Assembly (NCBI RefSeq): GCF_000633935.1
Contig: NZ_KK214998.1
Coordinates: forward strand, 1,254,010-1,318,009
Length of the DNA: 64,000 nucleotides
Source: Ectothiorhodospira haloalkaliphila ATCC 51935
Lineage (GTDB): Bacteria; Pseudomonadota; Gammaproteobacteria; Ectothiorhodospirales; Ectothiorhodospiraceae
Reading direction: 5' to 3'
The translations under genes were made by a program, and so were the position numbers. Each line of letters starts with the position of its first letter. Position 1 is the stretch's first letter. Positions 17,305 to 26,721 of the stretch are shown here, one piece after another. The notes beneath the pieces are model-generated. The model saw only the letters and a program-made list of their open reading frames with translations. It had not been told where the DNA came from and ran no database searches.

Positions 17305-18531
17305 TCAGAAGGTGAACGAGGCTTGCAGGGCAAACAGATCCCAGCGAGCCTGGCCGCCGCCCTGGTCAAATTCCGGGTTGTCCGCGAGCGGTGTGAGGGC
17401 GGTGCCATCAATGTGGTGCCACTCGGCCCGCAGCAACCATTGGGGTGTCGGCCGCCAGCCCGCGCCCACGGTCCATTGGTGCTGGTAGAAGCGATGCGGC
17501 TCACGATCGACCCCGGGTACCGGATCGAACTCCCGGGACTGGCGTGTGCCGCTGCGATCACTGGTGTCATTCCAGTGCTGTTCGTGGCGCACGAAGCCCT
17601 CCCATTGGTGATTGAAACGATAGGTGCCCTGCAGGTAGTAGCCTGCTTCTGTAAACGCACCGTCCGTAAGCGGCCCGTAGCCCTTGGGGTGCAGGCGCCG
17701 GACCACCCCCTCGGTGGTCAGACTCAGCCGCTCCCGGTTCCACTCGGCGCTGAGCACCAGGGCGTCCACTGACGTTTCGCCGGCCTCTAGCGGAGGGTTG
17801 GGCAGATCATCAGGGCGATACTCGGTGCGTACCCGGGAGTAGGTGGCCCCCAGTCGCAGGGCACCCCCATCCCGCTCATACAGCAGGCGGGCGTTCTGAC
17901 CGCTGGTCAGCCTGAGCTTCCCCGGGGCATCCTGGGTGCGCAGGAAGGCCGCCTGGGTCTCGTCCTGCATGGTGGTGGGGACAGCCAGGCCCAGGTCGAA
18001 CTGGAACAGGCCCCGGTCCGTGAACCACTGCCAATAGGTATGTAATCCGTCCACACCGGTATAGAAGTCCCGGAGACCCAGCCCCTCCACGTAGATGGTC
18101 TGGGGAAGGAGGATCCCCGGCCGCGTGGTGGCCACGTCCCGGGTCTCGTTGTAAAACCCGATGGGGATCTTGGCGCGACCGAGGCGCACACCGCCAACCA
18201 CCGAACCGTCCAGAAGCCGATAGTCCACAAAACCGTAGTCCAGGCGAGGATCGCCGTCATACAACTCACCCGCGCGGCGGCTCACCACCTGGGCCGCCAA
18301 CGCCAGGGAAGGGGTGACCATGTAGCGGGCATTGAGCCCCAGTTCCGTCAACTCGAAGCTGCCATCCCGGCTCGGCCCGTAATAGTCGTTGCCATTGGAA
18401 TACAGATACCCCTGACTGATAAACCCATGCAGTTCCAGTGGCCCACCGGCCTGCGCCTGCACCTGCCCCACCCAAAGGCTGCACAGCGCGGCCAGGAAGA
18501 TGCAGATTCCCTTGCCCGAGCGTTTCATCAC
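17305..18531 (-). CDS. porin-like outer-membrane beta-barrel protein
   Basis: 408 aa with a signal peptide ending at about AQA (residue 27), then a barrel-like pattern starting LELHGFISQGY and ending in the aromatic ASFTF. These features fit a general porin or porin-like channel; the substrate is not evident. Its start overlaps the stop of the binding protein gene, and it is followed after 2 bases by the c-di-GMP enzyme, so the three are co-transcribed. Confidence 0.82.
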   Translation of the reverse strand: MMKRSGKGICIFLAALCSLWVGQVQAQAGGPLELHGFISQGYLYSNGNDYYGPSRDGSFELTELGLNARYMVTPSLALAAQVVSRRAGELYDGDPRLDYGFVDYRLLDGSVVGGVRLGRAKIPIGFYNETRDVATTRPGILLPQTIYVEGLGLRDFYTGVDGLHTYWQWFTDRGLFQFDLGLAVPTTMQDETQAAFLRTQDAPGKLRLTSGQNARLLYERDGGALRLGATYSRVRTEYRPDDLPNPPLEAGETSVDALVLSAEWNRERLSLTTEGVVRRLHPKGYGPLTDGAFTEAGYYLQGTYRFNHQWEGFVRHEQHWNDTSDRSGTRQSREFDPVPGVDREPHRFYQHQWTVGAGWRPTPQWLLRAEWHHIDGTALTPLADNPEFDQGGGQARWDLFALQASFTF

Positions 18532-19073
18532 CTGGCCTCCATGCTGATCACCCGAATGCCCGGATGGTCTGCCGGGCCGGTCACGTAGCCCACCCCCCCG
18601 GGGGTCCGACTCACCTGGCGCAGCATCTCCTGACGGGACTCAACGGTGACCGGCCCGCGGCCCGTCCCCGAGAAGATCACGCGATTCCAGGCATTTTGCA
18701 ACTGGTAGGGAAAGACGCCCAGCACCTCCTTGCTGAAGGCCTCGTGGTCCGGGTGACGACTGTCCAGCACGAAAACGGTGAGGCGTTCTCCCTGAAGGGT
18801 CTGCAGGCGCATGCTGAAGATGGCACGAAGCATGGGCAGTGTGATGGCATTGTCCGGCAAGGATTCGTGGGCGATGACCACCGGAGGCGGCGCCGCATTG
18901 ACCGACGGTGCCACGAGAAGGAATGCCAGCAAAAGGCAAACAAGGCCCGCAGCCCTCAGTTCCCTGAAGAGGCGATCATCCCCTGCCTTCCTGTCCCTGA
19001 CTACCCCATGGGCGGGCCCTTTGTGCTCGCTGCCTGCGTGGTGTGATCTGCCTGGCTCATGCCCAGGGCTCAC
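18528..19073 (-). CDS. periplasmic phosphate/anion-binding-like protein
   Basis: 181 aa by the longest frame. A hydrophobic signal segment (about residues 42-62, ending VNA) is followed by about 120 residues resembling the half-size PstS-like binding proteins found next to porin and GGDEF/EAL genes. GVGYV near the C terminus fits that family. The start is uncertain: the only in-frame candidate before the signal is GTG at 19073, with no clear ribosome binding site and an oddly long charged leader. It overlaps the porin start. The ligand is unknown. Confidence 0.7.
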   Translation of the reverse strand: MSPGHEPGRSHHAGSEHKGPAHGVVRDRKAGDDRLFRELRAAGLVCLLLAFLLVAPSVNAAPPPVVIAHESLPDNAITLPMLRAIFSMRLQTLQGERLTVFVLDSRHPDHEAFSKEVLGVFPYQLQNAWNRVIFSGTGRGPVTVESRQEMLRQVSRTPGGVGYVTGPADHPGIRVISMEAR

Positions 19074-19207
19074 ACGCGATCGACGTGCTTGAACCTTATC
19101 CCAAGCCCCGGGTTGCGTCCACTGATGACGTACTCACCCTGACCGATGGCGGTCCGGCCTTTCACCTGAGTATGATGAAGGGCCATTGCAGTCAGACGAG
19201 CGCCCTG

Positions 19208-19723
19208 ATGGCCCAGAACCCACCTCATGCCGATCCCCATCATGACCATACCGCCTGCATCCGCAGCGCCATGGACAGTGCCGAGCGCCTGTGCCGGGAA
19301 CGGGGCGTGCGCCTGACCCCCTTGCGGAAGCGGGTGCTGAAACAGATCTGGCAAAGTCATGAGGCGGTGAAGGCCTATGAACTGATTCATCAGCTCAGTT
19401 CGCATGACCACACCGTGAAGCCGCCCACCGTGTACCGGGCGCTGGATTTCCTGCTGGCCCAGGGCCTGGTGCATCGTATCGAGAGTCTCAACGGTTACGT
19501 GGGCTGCATCCAGCCGGAACAGGCCCATGACACGCTGCTGCTGATCTGTCGGCAATGCGGCGTGGTGACGGAATTGGCGGATGCCGGGGTGACTCAGGCA
19601 TTGCGCGAGAAGGCCTCGTCCCAGGGTTTTGCACTGGACCAGCCCATTGTGGAGGGGCGGGGGCTCTGCCGGCAATGTGCCGAGCAGCGGGGGACCCAGG
19701 GCGATGGCGCGGGAGAAGGGTAG
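19208..19723 (+). CDS. zur: Zur-like Fur-family zinc regulator
   Basis: Metal-dependent repressor, 171 aa from the ATG at 19208, the same length as E. coli Zur. A winged helix covers about 20-95 (PPTVYRALDFL is the recognition helix). CRQCG (about 123) and CRQCAE near the C terminus form a structural zinc site. A His-rich N terminus (HADPHHDH) is unusual. The Zur call over Fur rests on the Cys pattern and overall similarity. No znu genes are beside it and no clear Zur box was seen. Upstream in-frame starts overlap the divergent binding protein gene and were not used. Confidence 0.8.
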   Translation: MAQNPPHADPHHDHTACIRSAMDSAERLCRERGVRLTPLRKRVLKQIWQSHEAVKAYELIHQLSSHDHTVKPPTVYRALDFLLAQGLVHRIESLNGYVGCIQPEQAHDTLLLICRQCGVVTELADAGVTQALREKASSQGFALDQPIVEGRGLCRQCAEQRGTQGDGAGEG

Positions 19724-19750
19724 CGGCACCCCGACCCGCTCACCCCACGC

Positions 19751-20491
19751 TCACCAGTAGTTCTCGGTGGTGATATGGCCCGGCTCACGGCGCCGGTTGC
19801 GCGTCATCCCTCTCGCCTTGAGCACGGCGCTGGTGTCGGCCACCATATCCGGGTTGCCGCAGATCATGACCTGGGACACATCCGGCGTCAGCGGCAGCCC
19901 CGTATGCCTCTCCAGCAGCCCGTTCTCGATGGCCGCTGGCACCCGCCCCGGCAGGGCGCCCCGAACCTCCTCGCGACTGACGAAGGGTACGAACTGGAAT
20001 TGGCTGCCCCGATCCCGGAAGCCCTGGATGGTCTCCTGGTAGGTGAGTTCCTCGGCGGTACGCACGGCATGCACCAGCACCACCTTGTCGAAGCGTTGCC
20101 AGGGCGCCTCTGTCTTGAGTATGGACAAATATGGACCAAGCGCCGTACCGGTGGCGAACATCCACAGCACGTCGGCGTCGGGGATCTCGTCCATCACAAA
20201 GAAGCCATTGGCCCTGGACATCAGTTCCACCGTGTCTCCAGGGCCCAGCTCCTGCAGGCGATTGGTCAAGGATCCTTCCGGCACCGTGATGAAGTAGAAG
20301 TCCAGCGGCCGCTCATCGGGCGCATTCACGTACGAATAGGGCCGGGCCACGCGCTCGCCGTCGATGGTGACCCCCAACCGGTTGAACTGCCCTGCCTTGA
20401 AATCGTCCACGGGGGCCTCCACCCGCAGCGAGTACAGTCGCTGAGTCCAGCGCTTGAGTTCAACCACCTCACCCGTCAACCAACCTGCCAT
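19751..20491 (-). CDS. fpr: ferredoxin/flavodoxin-NADP+ reductase
   Basis: FAD enzyme moving electrons between NADPH and ferredoxin or flavodoxin, 246 aa. RPYSYVN at about 51 binds FAD, the ATGTALGP stretch at about 113 binds NADP pyrophosphate, and the chain ends in ENYW, the aromatic C terminus that stacks on FAD in bacterial-type FPR. It is convergent with the Zur-like gene and divergent from tatD. Confidence 0.93.
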   Translation of the reverse strand: MAGWLTGEVVELKRWTQRLYSLRVEAPVDDFKAGQFNRLGVTIDGERVARPYSYVNAPDERPLDFYFITVPEGSLTNRLQELGPGDTVELMSRANGFFVMDEIPDADVLWMFATGTALGPYLSILKTEAPWQRFDKVVLVHAVRTAEELTYQETIQGFRDRGSQFQFVPFVSREEVRGALPGRVPAAIENGLLERHTGLPLTPDVSQVMICGNPDMVADTSAVLKARGMTRNRRREPGHITTENYW

Positions 20492-20594
20492 GACATTTCC
20501 CTTGGCCCTTGATGGGCCTCAATCGATCTATCTATAACGTGTCGCTCCCGGACGTTTTTTTCAACGCCCCGGGATTTGGGGTTATTCTTGAGCC

Positions 20595-21392
20595 ATGCTT
20601 CCTTTCAGTATAGACAGTCATTCCCATTTCGATGTGGAGGCCTTCGAGCCCGACCGGGAGGCCTGCTGGGAGCGCGCCCGCGCCGCCGGCGTCAGGGCCC
20701 AGGTGGTACCGGCCATTGGTCGTTACAACTGGGAGAGGGTCCGCGACGTGGCCCATCGCTACCCTGGCATCCACCCGGCCTATGGTCTGCACCCGGTCTA
20801 TCTGGACCGGCATCGGCCCGGGCACCTGGACGAACTGGCTGACTGGCTCGGCCGCGAACCGGCGGTGGCCGTGGGCGAATGTGGTCTGGATTGTTTTGTT
20901 GAGGGCCTGGACTTTGATGTCCAGTGGACATACTTCACCGCGCAACTGGACCTGGCAGTGCAGTTCGGATTGCCCGTGATCATCCACGCCCGCCGCGCCG
21001 TCGACAAGGTGACCCGGGCGGTGCGCGAAAGGCCAGAACTTACCGGGGTCGTGCACAGCTTTTCCGGCAGCCGCCAGCAGGCCGACAAGCTGCTGGAGCA
21101 GGGAATGCTGCTGGGTTTTGGCGGCCCCATCACCTATCCCCGTGCCCAGCGCCTGCGGCGCCTGGTGGGCGAGCTGCCACTGGAAGGCATCCTGGTGGAG
21201 ACGGACGCCCCGGATCAGCCCGGTGTCTCTCACCGGGGTGAACGCAACGAACCCGCATTCCTGCCCGAGATCATCCGCACCCTGGCTCAGTTGCGTGAAG
21301 ACAACCCGCTCAGGGTCTCCCAGGTCACCGCTGACAATGCCCGCCGCCTGTTCCAGTTGCCCGCCGACCTGCCCATTCAACCCGACGCTTGA
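20595..21392 (+). CDS. TatD-family metal-dependent hydrolase
   Basis: 265 aa TIM-barrel hydrolase, probably a DNase. The first metal motif DSHSHFD is at residues 7-13, the metal Glu is in GECGLD (about 95), later His lie in IIHAR and VVHSFSG, and a final Asp in ETDAPDQ. All expected metal ligands are present. tcdA starts 7 bases after its stop. Confidence 0.92.
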   Translation: MLPFSIDSHSHFDVEAFEPDREACWERARAAGVRAQVVPAIGRYNWERVRDVAHRYPGIHPAYGLHPVYLDRHRPGHLDELADWLGREPAVAVGECGLDCFVEGLDFDVQWTYFTAQLDLAVQFGLPVIIHARRAVDKVTRAVRERPELTGVVHSFSGSRQQADKLLEQGMLLGFGGPITYPRAQRLRRLVGELPLEGILVETDAPDQPGVSHRGERNEPAFLPEIIRTLAQLREDNPLRVSQVTADNARRLFQLPADLPIQPDA

Positions 21393-21399
21393 GCCACCC

Positions 21400-22146
21400 G
21401 TGACCGACACACCCGACATCCACGAACGCACCCGCATGCTCCTGGGAGACGCAGGCCTGGAACAGTTGCGCCGCTGCCATGTCTTCATCGCCGGCTTGGG
21501 CGGGGTGGGTGCCAGTGCTGCCGAGGCCATTGCCCGGGCTGGTGTCGGCCGCATCACCCTGCTCGACCACGACGTGGTGGGCCCCTCGAACCTCAATCGT
21601 CAACTGGTGGCATTGCACTCCACTCTGGGGCGCCCCAAGGCCCATGTGATGGCCGAACGCATCGCTGATATCCACCCGGCCGCGCGGGTGATCGTGCGGC
21701 AGGACTTCCTCAGTCCCGACAATGTCGCGGACCTGCTGCCGGCAGATTGCGACTTCGTGCTGGATGGCATCGACTCCATTGCCTGCAAGGCGGCCCTGGT
21801 CCATACCTGCCAGCAACGCGGTCTGTCGGTCATTTCCAGCATGGGTGCCGGAGGGCGGCTTGATCCCACCGCCGTTCGCGTGGGGCCGTTGGCGACAACC
21901 GAGAAGTGCCCCCTGGCGCGTGAGCTGCGCAAGCGGCTGCGTCGACTGGGGGGACATCTGGACTACCCGGTGGTGTATTCCACCGAGACGCCCATCAAGG
22001 GAAGCGAACATCGACCCATTGATGGGCAGGTATCCGGCCGCCCCCGGGCGGTGAACGGCACGATCTCCTATCTGCCCGCCTTGTTCGGGCTGACCCTGGC
22101 AGGTGAGGTGGTGAGAGGGCTCCTCGCCAGCCACCCCCTCCCCTGA
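21400..22146 (+). CDS. tcdA: tRNA threonylcarbamoyladenosine dehydratase
   Basis: ThiF/E1-like ATP-dependent enzyme that cyclises t6A to ct6A in tRNA, 248 aa. The ATP site GLGGVGASAAE begins at about residue 35, and the family segment NLNRQLVAL follows. GTG at 21400 is chosen because it includes the conserved lead-in helix (RTRMLLGDAGLEQL) and follows tatD closely; an ATG at 21436 would remove it. TcdA and other ThiF relatives are hard to separate from sequence alone, but the length and lack of a rhodanese domain favour TcdA. Confidence 0.85.
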   Translation: MTDTPDIHERTRMLLGDAGLEQLRRCHVFIAGLGGVGASAAEAIARAGVGRITLLDHDVVGPSNLNRQLVALHSTLGRPKAHVMAERIADIHPAARVIVRQDFLSPDNVADLLPADCDFVLDGIDSIACKAALVHTCQQRGLSVISSMGAGGRLDPTAVRVGPLATTEKCPLARELRKRLRRLGGHLDYPVVYSTETPIKGSEHRPIDGQVSGRPRAVNGTISYLPALFGLTLAGEVVRGLLASHPLP

Positions 22147-22210
22147 GACCCTCGGGCTGGTCTATAGTCTGGGTTTGAAGACGCAACAGGACCTCGTGTC
22201 AGGGAAACTC

Positions 22211-24451
22211 ATGAGCAAGACTCTTCTCCGGCCCTCTGCCGGCCCATCCCGGATGAAGGGCAAACCAGCGCCCGATGATCTGGAGCGCGTCATCGCCCAG
22301 GTCCATGCCATGGACCGAGCACCTGATGCCTGGCAGGGCAGTGATCAAGTGCCCACCATGATTCCCTATATGGCCAAGGCTGTGGACGAACTGAAGCGCA
22401 TTTATGTCAGTCCGCGCCTCAAACAGTGGATGAGCGGCCAGGACAAGGGCCGGTTTCTCAAGGATCATGACCGCTGGCTGGCTCATCTCCACCCGGATGA
22501 CCGGGAGGCGGTCCTCGACGCACTGGGGCAAACCCGCGAGACCCAGCGTGCCTACTGCCTGGAATACCGGCTCCAGGACCTGGATGGTCGACCCCACTGG
22601 GTTCGAGACATGGGGGCCTACATCCACGACGGGCGCCGCGAGCGGGCCGTCATCCAGGGCCTGATGATGGAGATCCCGGATCCATACGATGGCGCGCAAC
22701 CCGCCCAGGCCCATGAGACCAGCCCGCTGCCCGTGCCCTCCGGCCCCACGGAGGCACCGCAACTGGCCAGGCATCTGCACCAGCTTCTGGACCAGGCGCC
22801 CATGGCCCTGTTTGCGGTGGATGATCAGGGGCAGATCACCTACGTGAACCAGCAAGCACTCACGCAACTGGGTTATGCACGCCCCGACCTGCTGGGCCGC
22901 GCTGCCCATGGGCTGTTGCTGAAGGCCCGCGAGGACGGCACGCCGGTCGCCTGGCCAGACTCACCACTGCATCAAGCACTGTGCAGCGGCCAGGCCCTGG
23001 AACGGCTGGAAACCGTGCTTTGGCGCCGGGACCGCCGGGCCCTGCCGGTCCACATGGCGATCACGCCGCTTCGCGCGGGGACCGCCGCCAGCGGCGCGGT
23101 GATCACCTTTCAGGACGCCACGGAATACCGCTCCATGTCCACCCAGCTGGACTATCAGGCCAGCCACGATCCGCTCACCGGCCTGCTCAATCGCCGCGAA
23201 CTCATGTTCCGTCTGGAGCGCGCCCTGCACGATGCAAGGCGTCAGCATGTACAGCACGCCTTGCTTTATCTGGACCTGGACCAGTTCAAGCTGATCAACG
23301 ACACCAGCGGCCACCAGGCCGGAGATGAACTGCTTCGTCGCATTGCCACCCTGCTCACCGATCATGCCCGCCAGGGAGACGCGCTGGCGCGCCTGGGGGG
23401 AGATGAATTCGCGGCGATACTGCACGAGGTGACCCCCGAGCAGGCCATGCGTCTGGCCGAGGAAATGCGTGAACTGGTAGAGAACTACCGCTTCCACTGG
23501 GAGAACCGCCAGTTCTCGCTCACCGTGAGCGTGGGGCTGGTGCCTGTAACCCGCGAGAGCAGCAGCGGCATCACCCTGTTGTCCGCGGCCGACACCGCCT
23601 GCAACGCCGCCAAGGACACAGGCCGTAACCGGGTGCACGCCTTCAAGAAGGACGACACCGGCCTGATGCGAATGCAGGGGGACATGCACTGGGTGAGCCG
23701 CATCCACTCGGCGGTGGAGGAGAACGGTCTGCAGCTCTTCTGCCAGCCCATCCGACCGGTCGCTCCAGAGGGAAGGAAGGCGGGGACACACTTCGAGATC
23801 CTGGTGCGCATGCGGGATCACGATGACAAGCTGATCCCGCCATCGGCGTTCCTGCCGGCGGCGGAACGCTACAACCTGTCCACCCGCATTGACCGCTGGG
23901 TGGTGCGCCAGACGCTGGACTGGATGTGCGACCAACGTGATCGCATGGACCATCTGGATGCCTGTGCCATCAACCTGTCGGGGCATTCGGTGGGCAACAG
24001 TGAGTTTCTCAAATTCCTGCTGGAGGCCTTGCAGACATCCAATCTGCCACCGGAAAAGCTCTGCTTCGAGGTCACCGAGACCGTGGCGATATGCAATCTG
24101 GACAATGCCCGGCATCTGTTCTCTTCCCTGGGCTCGCTCGGCTGCCGTTTCTCCCTGGATGACTTCGGCAGTGGCATGTCCTCCTTCGGCTATCTACGCG
24201 ACCTGCCAGTGCATTACCTGAAGATCGATGGACTGTTCGTGCGCGACGTGGCTCAGGACGAGACCGACCGGGCGCTGGTGCAGTCCATCAACGACATCGC
24301 CCACGTGATGGGCAAACAGACCATCGCCGAGTTCGTGGAATCGGATGCCATCCTGCAGGTCCTGCGGGAGATGGGGGTGGATTACGTCCAGGGTCATCAC
24401 ATCGGTCACCCGGTACCACTGCACTCCATCACCCTGGGCGACAGACCTTGA
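22211..24451 (+). CDS. soluble PAS-GGDEF-EAL c-di-GMP protein
   Basis: 746 aa without membrane segments. An N-terminal PAS-like region (about 45-150) is followed by a second PAS (about 195-310), a GGDEF domain (motif GGDEF near residue 398, intact) and an EAL domain. The EAL signature reads EILVR near 530 rather than EALxR; this substitution is seen in other EAL proteins, so activity is not ruled out. DDFGSGMSS and KIDGLFV are present. The ATG at 22211 follows AGGGAA; an upstream TTG would add 12 residues. It appears monocistronic, 64 bases after tcdA. Confidence 0.92.
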   Translation: MSKTLLRPSAGPSRMKGKPAPDDLERVIAQVHAMDRAPDAWQGSDQVPTMIPYMAKAVDELKRIYVSPRLKQWMSGQDKGRFLKDHDRWLAHLHPDDREAVLDALGQTRETQRAYCLEYRLQDLDGRPHWVRDMGAYIHDGRRERAVIQGLMMEIPDPYDGAQPAQAHETSPLPVPSGPTEAPQLARHLHQLLDQAPMALFAVDDQGQITYVNQQALTQLGYARPDLLGRAAHGLLLKAREDGTPVAWPDSPLHQALCSGQALERLETVLWRRDRRALPVHMAITPLRAGTAASGAVITFQDATEYRSMSTQLDYQASHDPLTGLLNRRELMFRLERALHDARRQHVQHALLYLDLDQFKLINDTSGHQAGDELLRRIATLLTDHARQGDALARLGGDEFAAILHEVTPEQAMRLAEEMRELVENYRFHWENRQFSLTVSVGLVPVTRESSSGITLLSAADTACNAAKDTGRNRVHAFKKDDTGLMRMQGDMHWVSRIHSAVEENGLQLFCQPIRPVAPEGRKAGTHFEILVRMRDHDDKLIPPSAFLPAAERYNLSTRIDRWVVRQTLDWMCDQRDRMDHLDACAINLSGHSVGNSEFLKFLLEALQTSNLPPEKLCFEVTETVAICNLDNARHLFSSLGSLGCRFSLDDFGSGMSSFGYLRDLPVHYLKIDGLFVRDVAQDETDRALVQSINDIAHVMGKQTIAEFVESDAILQVLREMGVDYVQGHHIGHPVPLHSITLGDRP

Positions 24452-24463
24452 GGGTGGCCGATC

Positions 24464-25135
24464 CTATTCCCGACGCAGGATGCGGTCGACCAGGGAGTCT
24501 GCCAGCCGACTGGGGCGGAACGTCTTCCTGAGAACGGCCCGGTCATAGCGGGTATCCACCCAGGTGAGCAGATCCATGGGTTCTCGTTCGGCATCCCGCA
24601 GGTAGCTCTCGAAGAACCAATCCAGCAGACCGGTCTTGGCCCATCGGTAATGGAAATAGGGCCAGAGTCGCAATTGCCGGGTCTGGTCCAGAGGCATGCC
24701 CTCCATCCAGTGCAGGTAGAGGGTACTCATCACGCCCACCCGGTCGGCGCCGGACTTGCAGTGAAACCACACTGGATATTCGATGCGATTGAGCAGCTCG
24801 TGGGCCGCGTGTATCGACTCGGGCGATGGAAGGCTGCGGGAGTGCAGCTTGAGGTGCTCAAGGGACACCCCAAGGCGCTGGCAGGCGTCCGCCTCCAGGG
24901 CCATCATGGGGTTGTCCGGGTCCTCTTCCCGCAGGTTCACCATCGTGCGGATGCCATATCGGGGTATGCGCCGGTGCAGGTGTCGGGGTGAGGGCTGGCC
25001 GGAGCGAAACGCACGATGCGATATCCGGTGGAAGTTGGACAGCCCGAACTCCCTCACCCATCCGTCATCGGCCCAGAGGGCATGCACATGAGTGCGCGCC
25101 CTCTGGGTGCGCGTACTCAGATCAAAGTGGCTCAT
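24464..25135 (-). CDS. dual-specificity/tyrosine phosphatase family protein
   Basis: 223 aa with the phosphatase signature HCKSGADR (HCX5R) at about residue 124 and the upstream NLREED segment that carries the general-acid region in this family. The fold resembles small prokaryotic tyrosine or dual-specificity phosphatases; some relatives act on lipids or sugars. Its start overlaps the stop of plsC, which hints at a link to phospholipid metabolism, but the substrate is unknown. Confidence 0.8.
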   Translation of the reverse strand: MSHFDLSTRTQRARTHVHALWADDGWVREFGLSNFHRISHRAFRSGQPSPRHLHRRIPRYGIRTMVNLREEDPDNPMMALEADACQRLGVSLEHLKLHSRSLPSPESIHAAHELLNRIEYPVWFHCKSGADRVGVMSTLYLHWMEGMPLDQTRQLRLWPYFHYRWAKTGLLDWFFESYLRDAEREPMDLLTWVDTRYDRAVLRKTFRPSRLADSLVDRILRRE

Positions 25136-25917
25136 GGGGCGTCGTGATGACCTTCAGACCCGGGCTGGGTCTCTGTGTTGCTGTGTATCCCGCATAAGGC
25201 GTTGGTATGGGACTCGATCCATTCTTCTGCGTCGGCCATGATGTCCTCGGCCCGGCGGCCTTCCGTGGGGATGGGCGGCCCGATCTGCATGCGAATGGTG
25301 CCGGGATACTTGATGAAGCTGCCCTTGGGCCAATATAGCCCGGCGTTGTGGGCCACGGGGATCACCGGGCGACCGCTGCGGGCCGCCAGCACAGCGCCAC
25401 CCAGCTTGTAACGCCCCCGTTCTCCGGGCGCGGTGCGGGTGCCCTCCGGAAAGATCACCACCCAAAGTCCTCGCTGCAGCCGGTCCTGGCCCTGGCGGAC
25501 CAACTGGCTGATGGCCTTGCGCCCGGCCGAGCGGTCCACGGCGATGGGGTGCACCAGGGACATGCCCCAGCCAAACAGGGGGATGCGCATCAACTCCCGC
25601 TTGAGCACCCAGACCTGGGGCGGGATCACCCGTTGCAATCCCAGGGTCTCCCAGGTGGACTGGTGCTTGCATAGAAGCACCTTGGCTTCCCCGGCAAGGT
25701 GTTCGGTGCCGGTGACTTCGAAGCCCAGGCCGCAGGTGACCTTGAGCCACCAGACATTGAAGCGGGTCCATTGTGAGAGGACACGGAAGCGGCCATGCCA
25801 GTCCAGGAGGATGAGAAAGGGGAATGTGCAGGCGAACACGATGGTGGAACCGGAAAAGCCGGCCCAGAACAGGGTGGCGCGCAGGTATAGCAGCGGGGTG
25901 GGCTGTGGACGGGTCAC
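25132..25917 (-). CDS. plsC: 1-acyl-sn-glycerol-3-phosphate acyltransferase
   Basis: Makes phosphatidic acid in the inner membrane; 261 aa, with an N-terminal membrane segment (about 14-36). The catalytic motif is KHQSTWE (HX4E) at about 85 and the substrate motif FPEGTR is at about 158. The start is GTG at 25917. It overlaps the phosphatase gene by 4 bases. Confidence 0.92.
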   Translation of the reverse strand: MTRPQPTPLLYLRATLFWAGFSGSTIVFACTFPFLILLDWHGRFRVLSQWTRFNVWWLKVTCGLGFEVTGTEHLAGEAKVLLCKHQSTWETLGLQRVIPPQVWVLKRELMRIPLFGWGMSLVHPIAVDRSAGRKAISQLVRQGQDRLQRGLWVVIFPEGTRTAPGERGRYKLGGAVLAARSGRPVIPVAHNAGLYWPKGSFIKYPGTIRMQIGPPIPTEGRRAEDIMADAEEWIESHTNALCGIHSNTETQPGSEGHHDAP

Positions 25918-26019
25918 GGGGTCATTTCAGGGGTTTTGGGCAGGCTGCATGATAACCAGCGTGGCCGGTGCGGGCCAGTGTCGGGGCTGGGCCGGGCTGG
26001 GCTGGGCTTCGGAGGTGGC

Positions 26020-26137
26020 GTTCTCCCGAGGGGGTGGGTTCCTTGCGGCGGGACGCCGTGAATACCTCCCTGTAGGCTTGATCGCCGCATCCATGCGGCG
26101 AACACCCGCCTCCAGGAACCCACCCCCTCGGGAGAAC
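26020..26137. repeat. hairpin repeat with conserved core, copy A
   Basis: Perfect 23-bp inverted arms (26020-26042 and 26115-26137) enclose a core of about 70 bases. The core contains the palindrome GCCGCAT-GG-ATGCGGC and CAAGCCTACAGGGA in the opposite orientation. The core nearly matches the one at 45602-45669. The arms differ from that copy but remain fully self-complementary. It lies between gmhB and plsC. Confidence 0.85.
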
Positions 26138-26145
26138 TGGATACG

Positions 26146-26721
26146 TCAGTGGCTTCGCTCGGGAGGGCCTCCCTGGGATGGGGGACACTGACGGAGAAGG
26201 GCCTGTACCAGTTCTGCCAGATCCTCGTAGACGGGAATGCCCTGGGGGATACGGCCTTCGGCCAGGGCCCTGGCGCCGTTGCCGGTTTTGACCAGCAGGG
26301 GGCTGCAGCCGGCGACGGTGGCGGCCTCGATGTCGCGGGGGGAGTCGCCGACGGCGGGTACGCCGGCCAAGTCGATATTCAGATCGCGGGCCACCTGATG
26401 GAACAGGCCCGGCCGGGGCTTGCGGCAGTCGCAGCCATCGTCGGGGCCGTGGGGGCAGTGATAGATGCCCTGCAGGGAGCCGCCGGCGGCCTCCACTGCA
26501 TCGGTCATGCGCGCGTGGATGGCATCCAGGGTGGCGGCATCGAACAGGCCGCGGGCCAGGCCGCTCTGGTTGGTGACCACCACCACCCGCCAGCCGGCCC
26601 GGCTGAGCCGGGCGATGGCCTCCAGGCTGCCGGGCAGGGGGATCCACTCTTCCGGTGACTTGATGTAGTCGGGGGAGTCCCGGTTGATGACGCCATCCCG
26701 GTCCAGCAGGATGAGCTTCAT
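26146..26721 (-). CDS. gmhB: D-glycero-beta-D-manno-heptose 1,7-bisphosphate 7-phosphatase
   Basis: HAD-family step in making ADP-heptose for lipopolysaccharide; 191 aa. The nucleophile motif is DRDGVIN at about 8, and the zinc loop has Cys and His in CPHGPDDGCDC at about 107-117, typical of GmhB. Asp in GDSPRD completes the site. It overlaps glyS by 4 bases, forming glyQ-glyS-gmhB. Confidence 0.93.
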   Translation of the reverse strand: MKLILLDRDGVINRDSPDYIKSPEEWIPLPGSLEAIARLSRAGWRVVVVTNQSGLARGLFDAATLDAIHARMTDAVEAAGGSLQGIYHCPHGPDDGCDCRKPRPGLFHQVARDLNIDLAGVPAVGDSPRDIEAATVAGCSPLLVKTGNGARALAEGRIPQGIPVYEDLAELVQALLRQCPPSQGGPPERSH

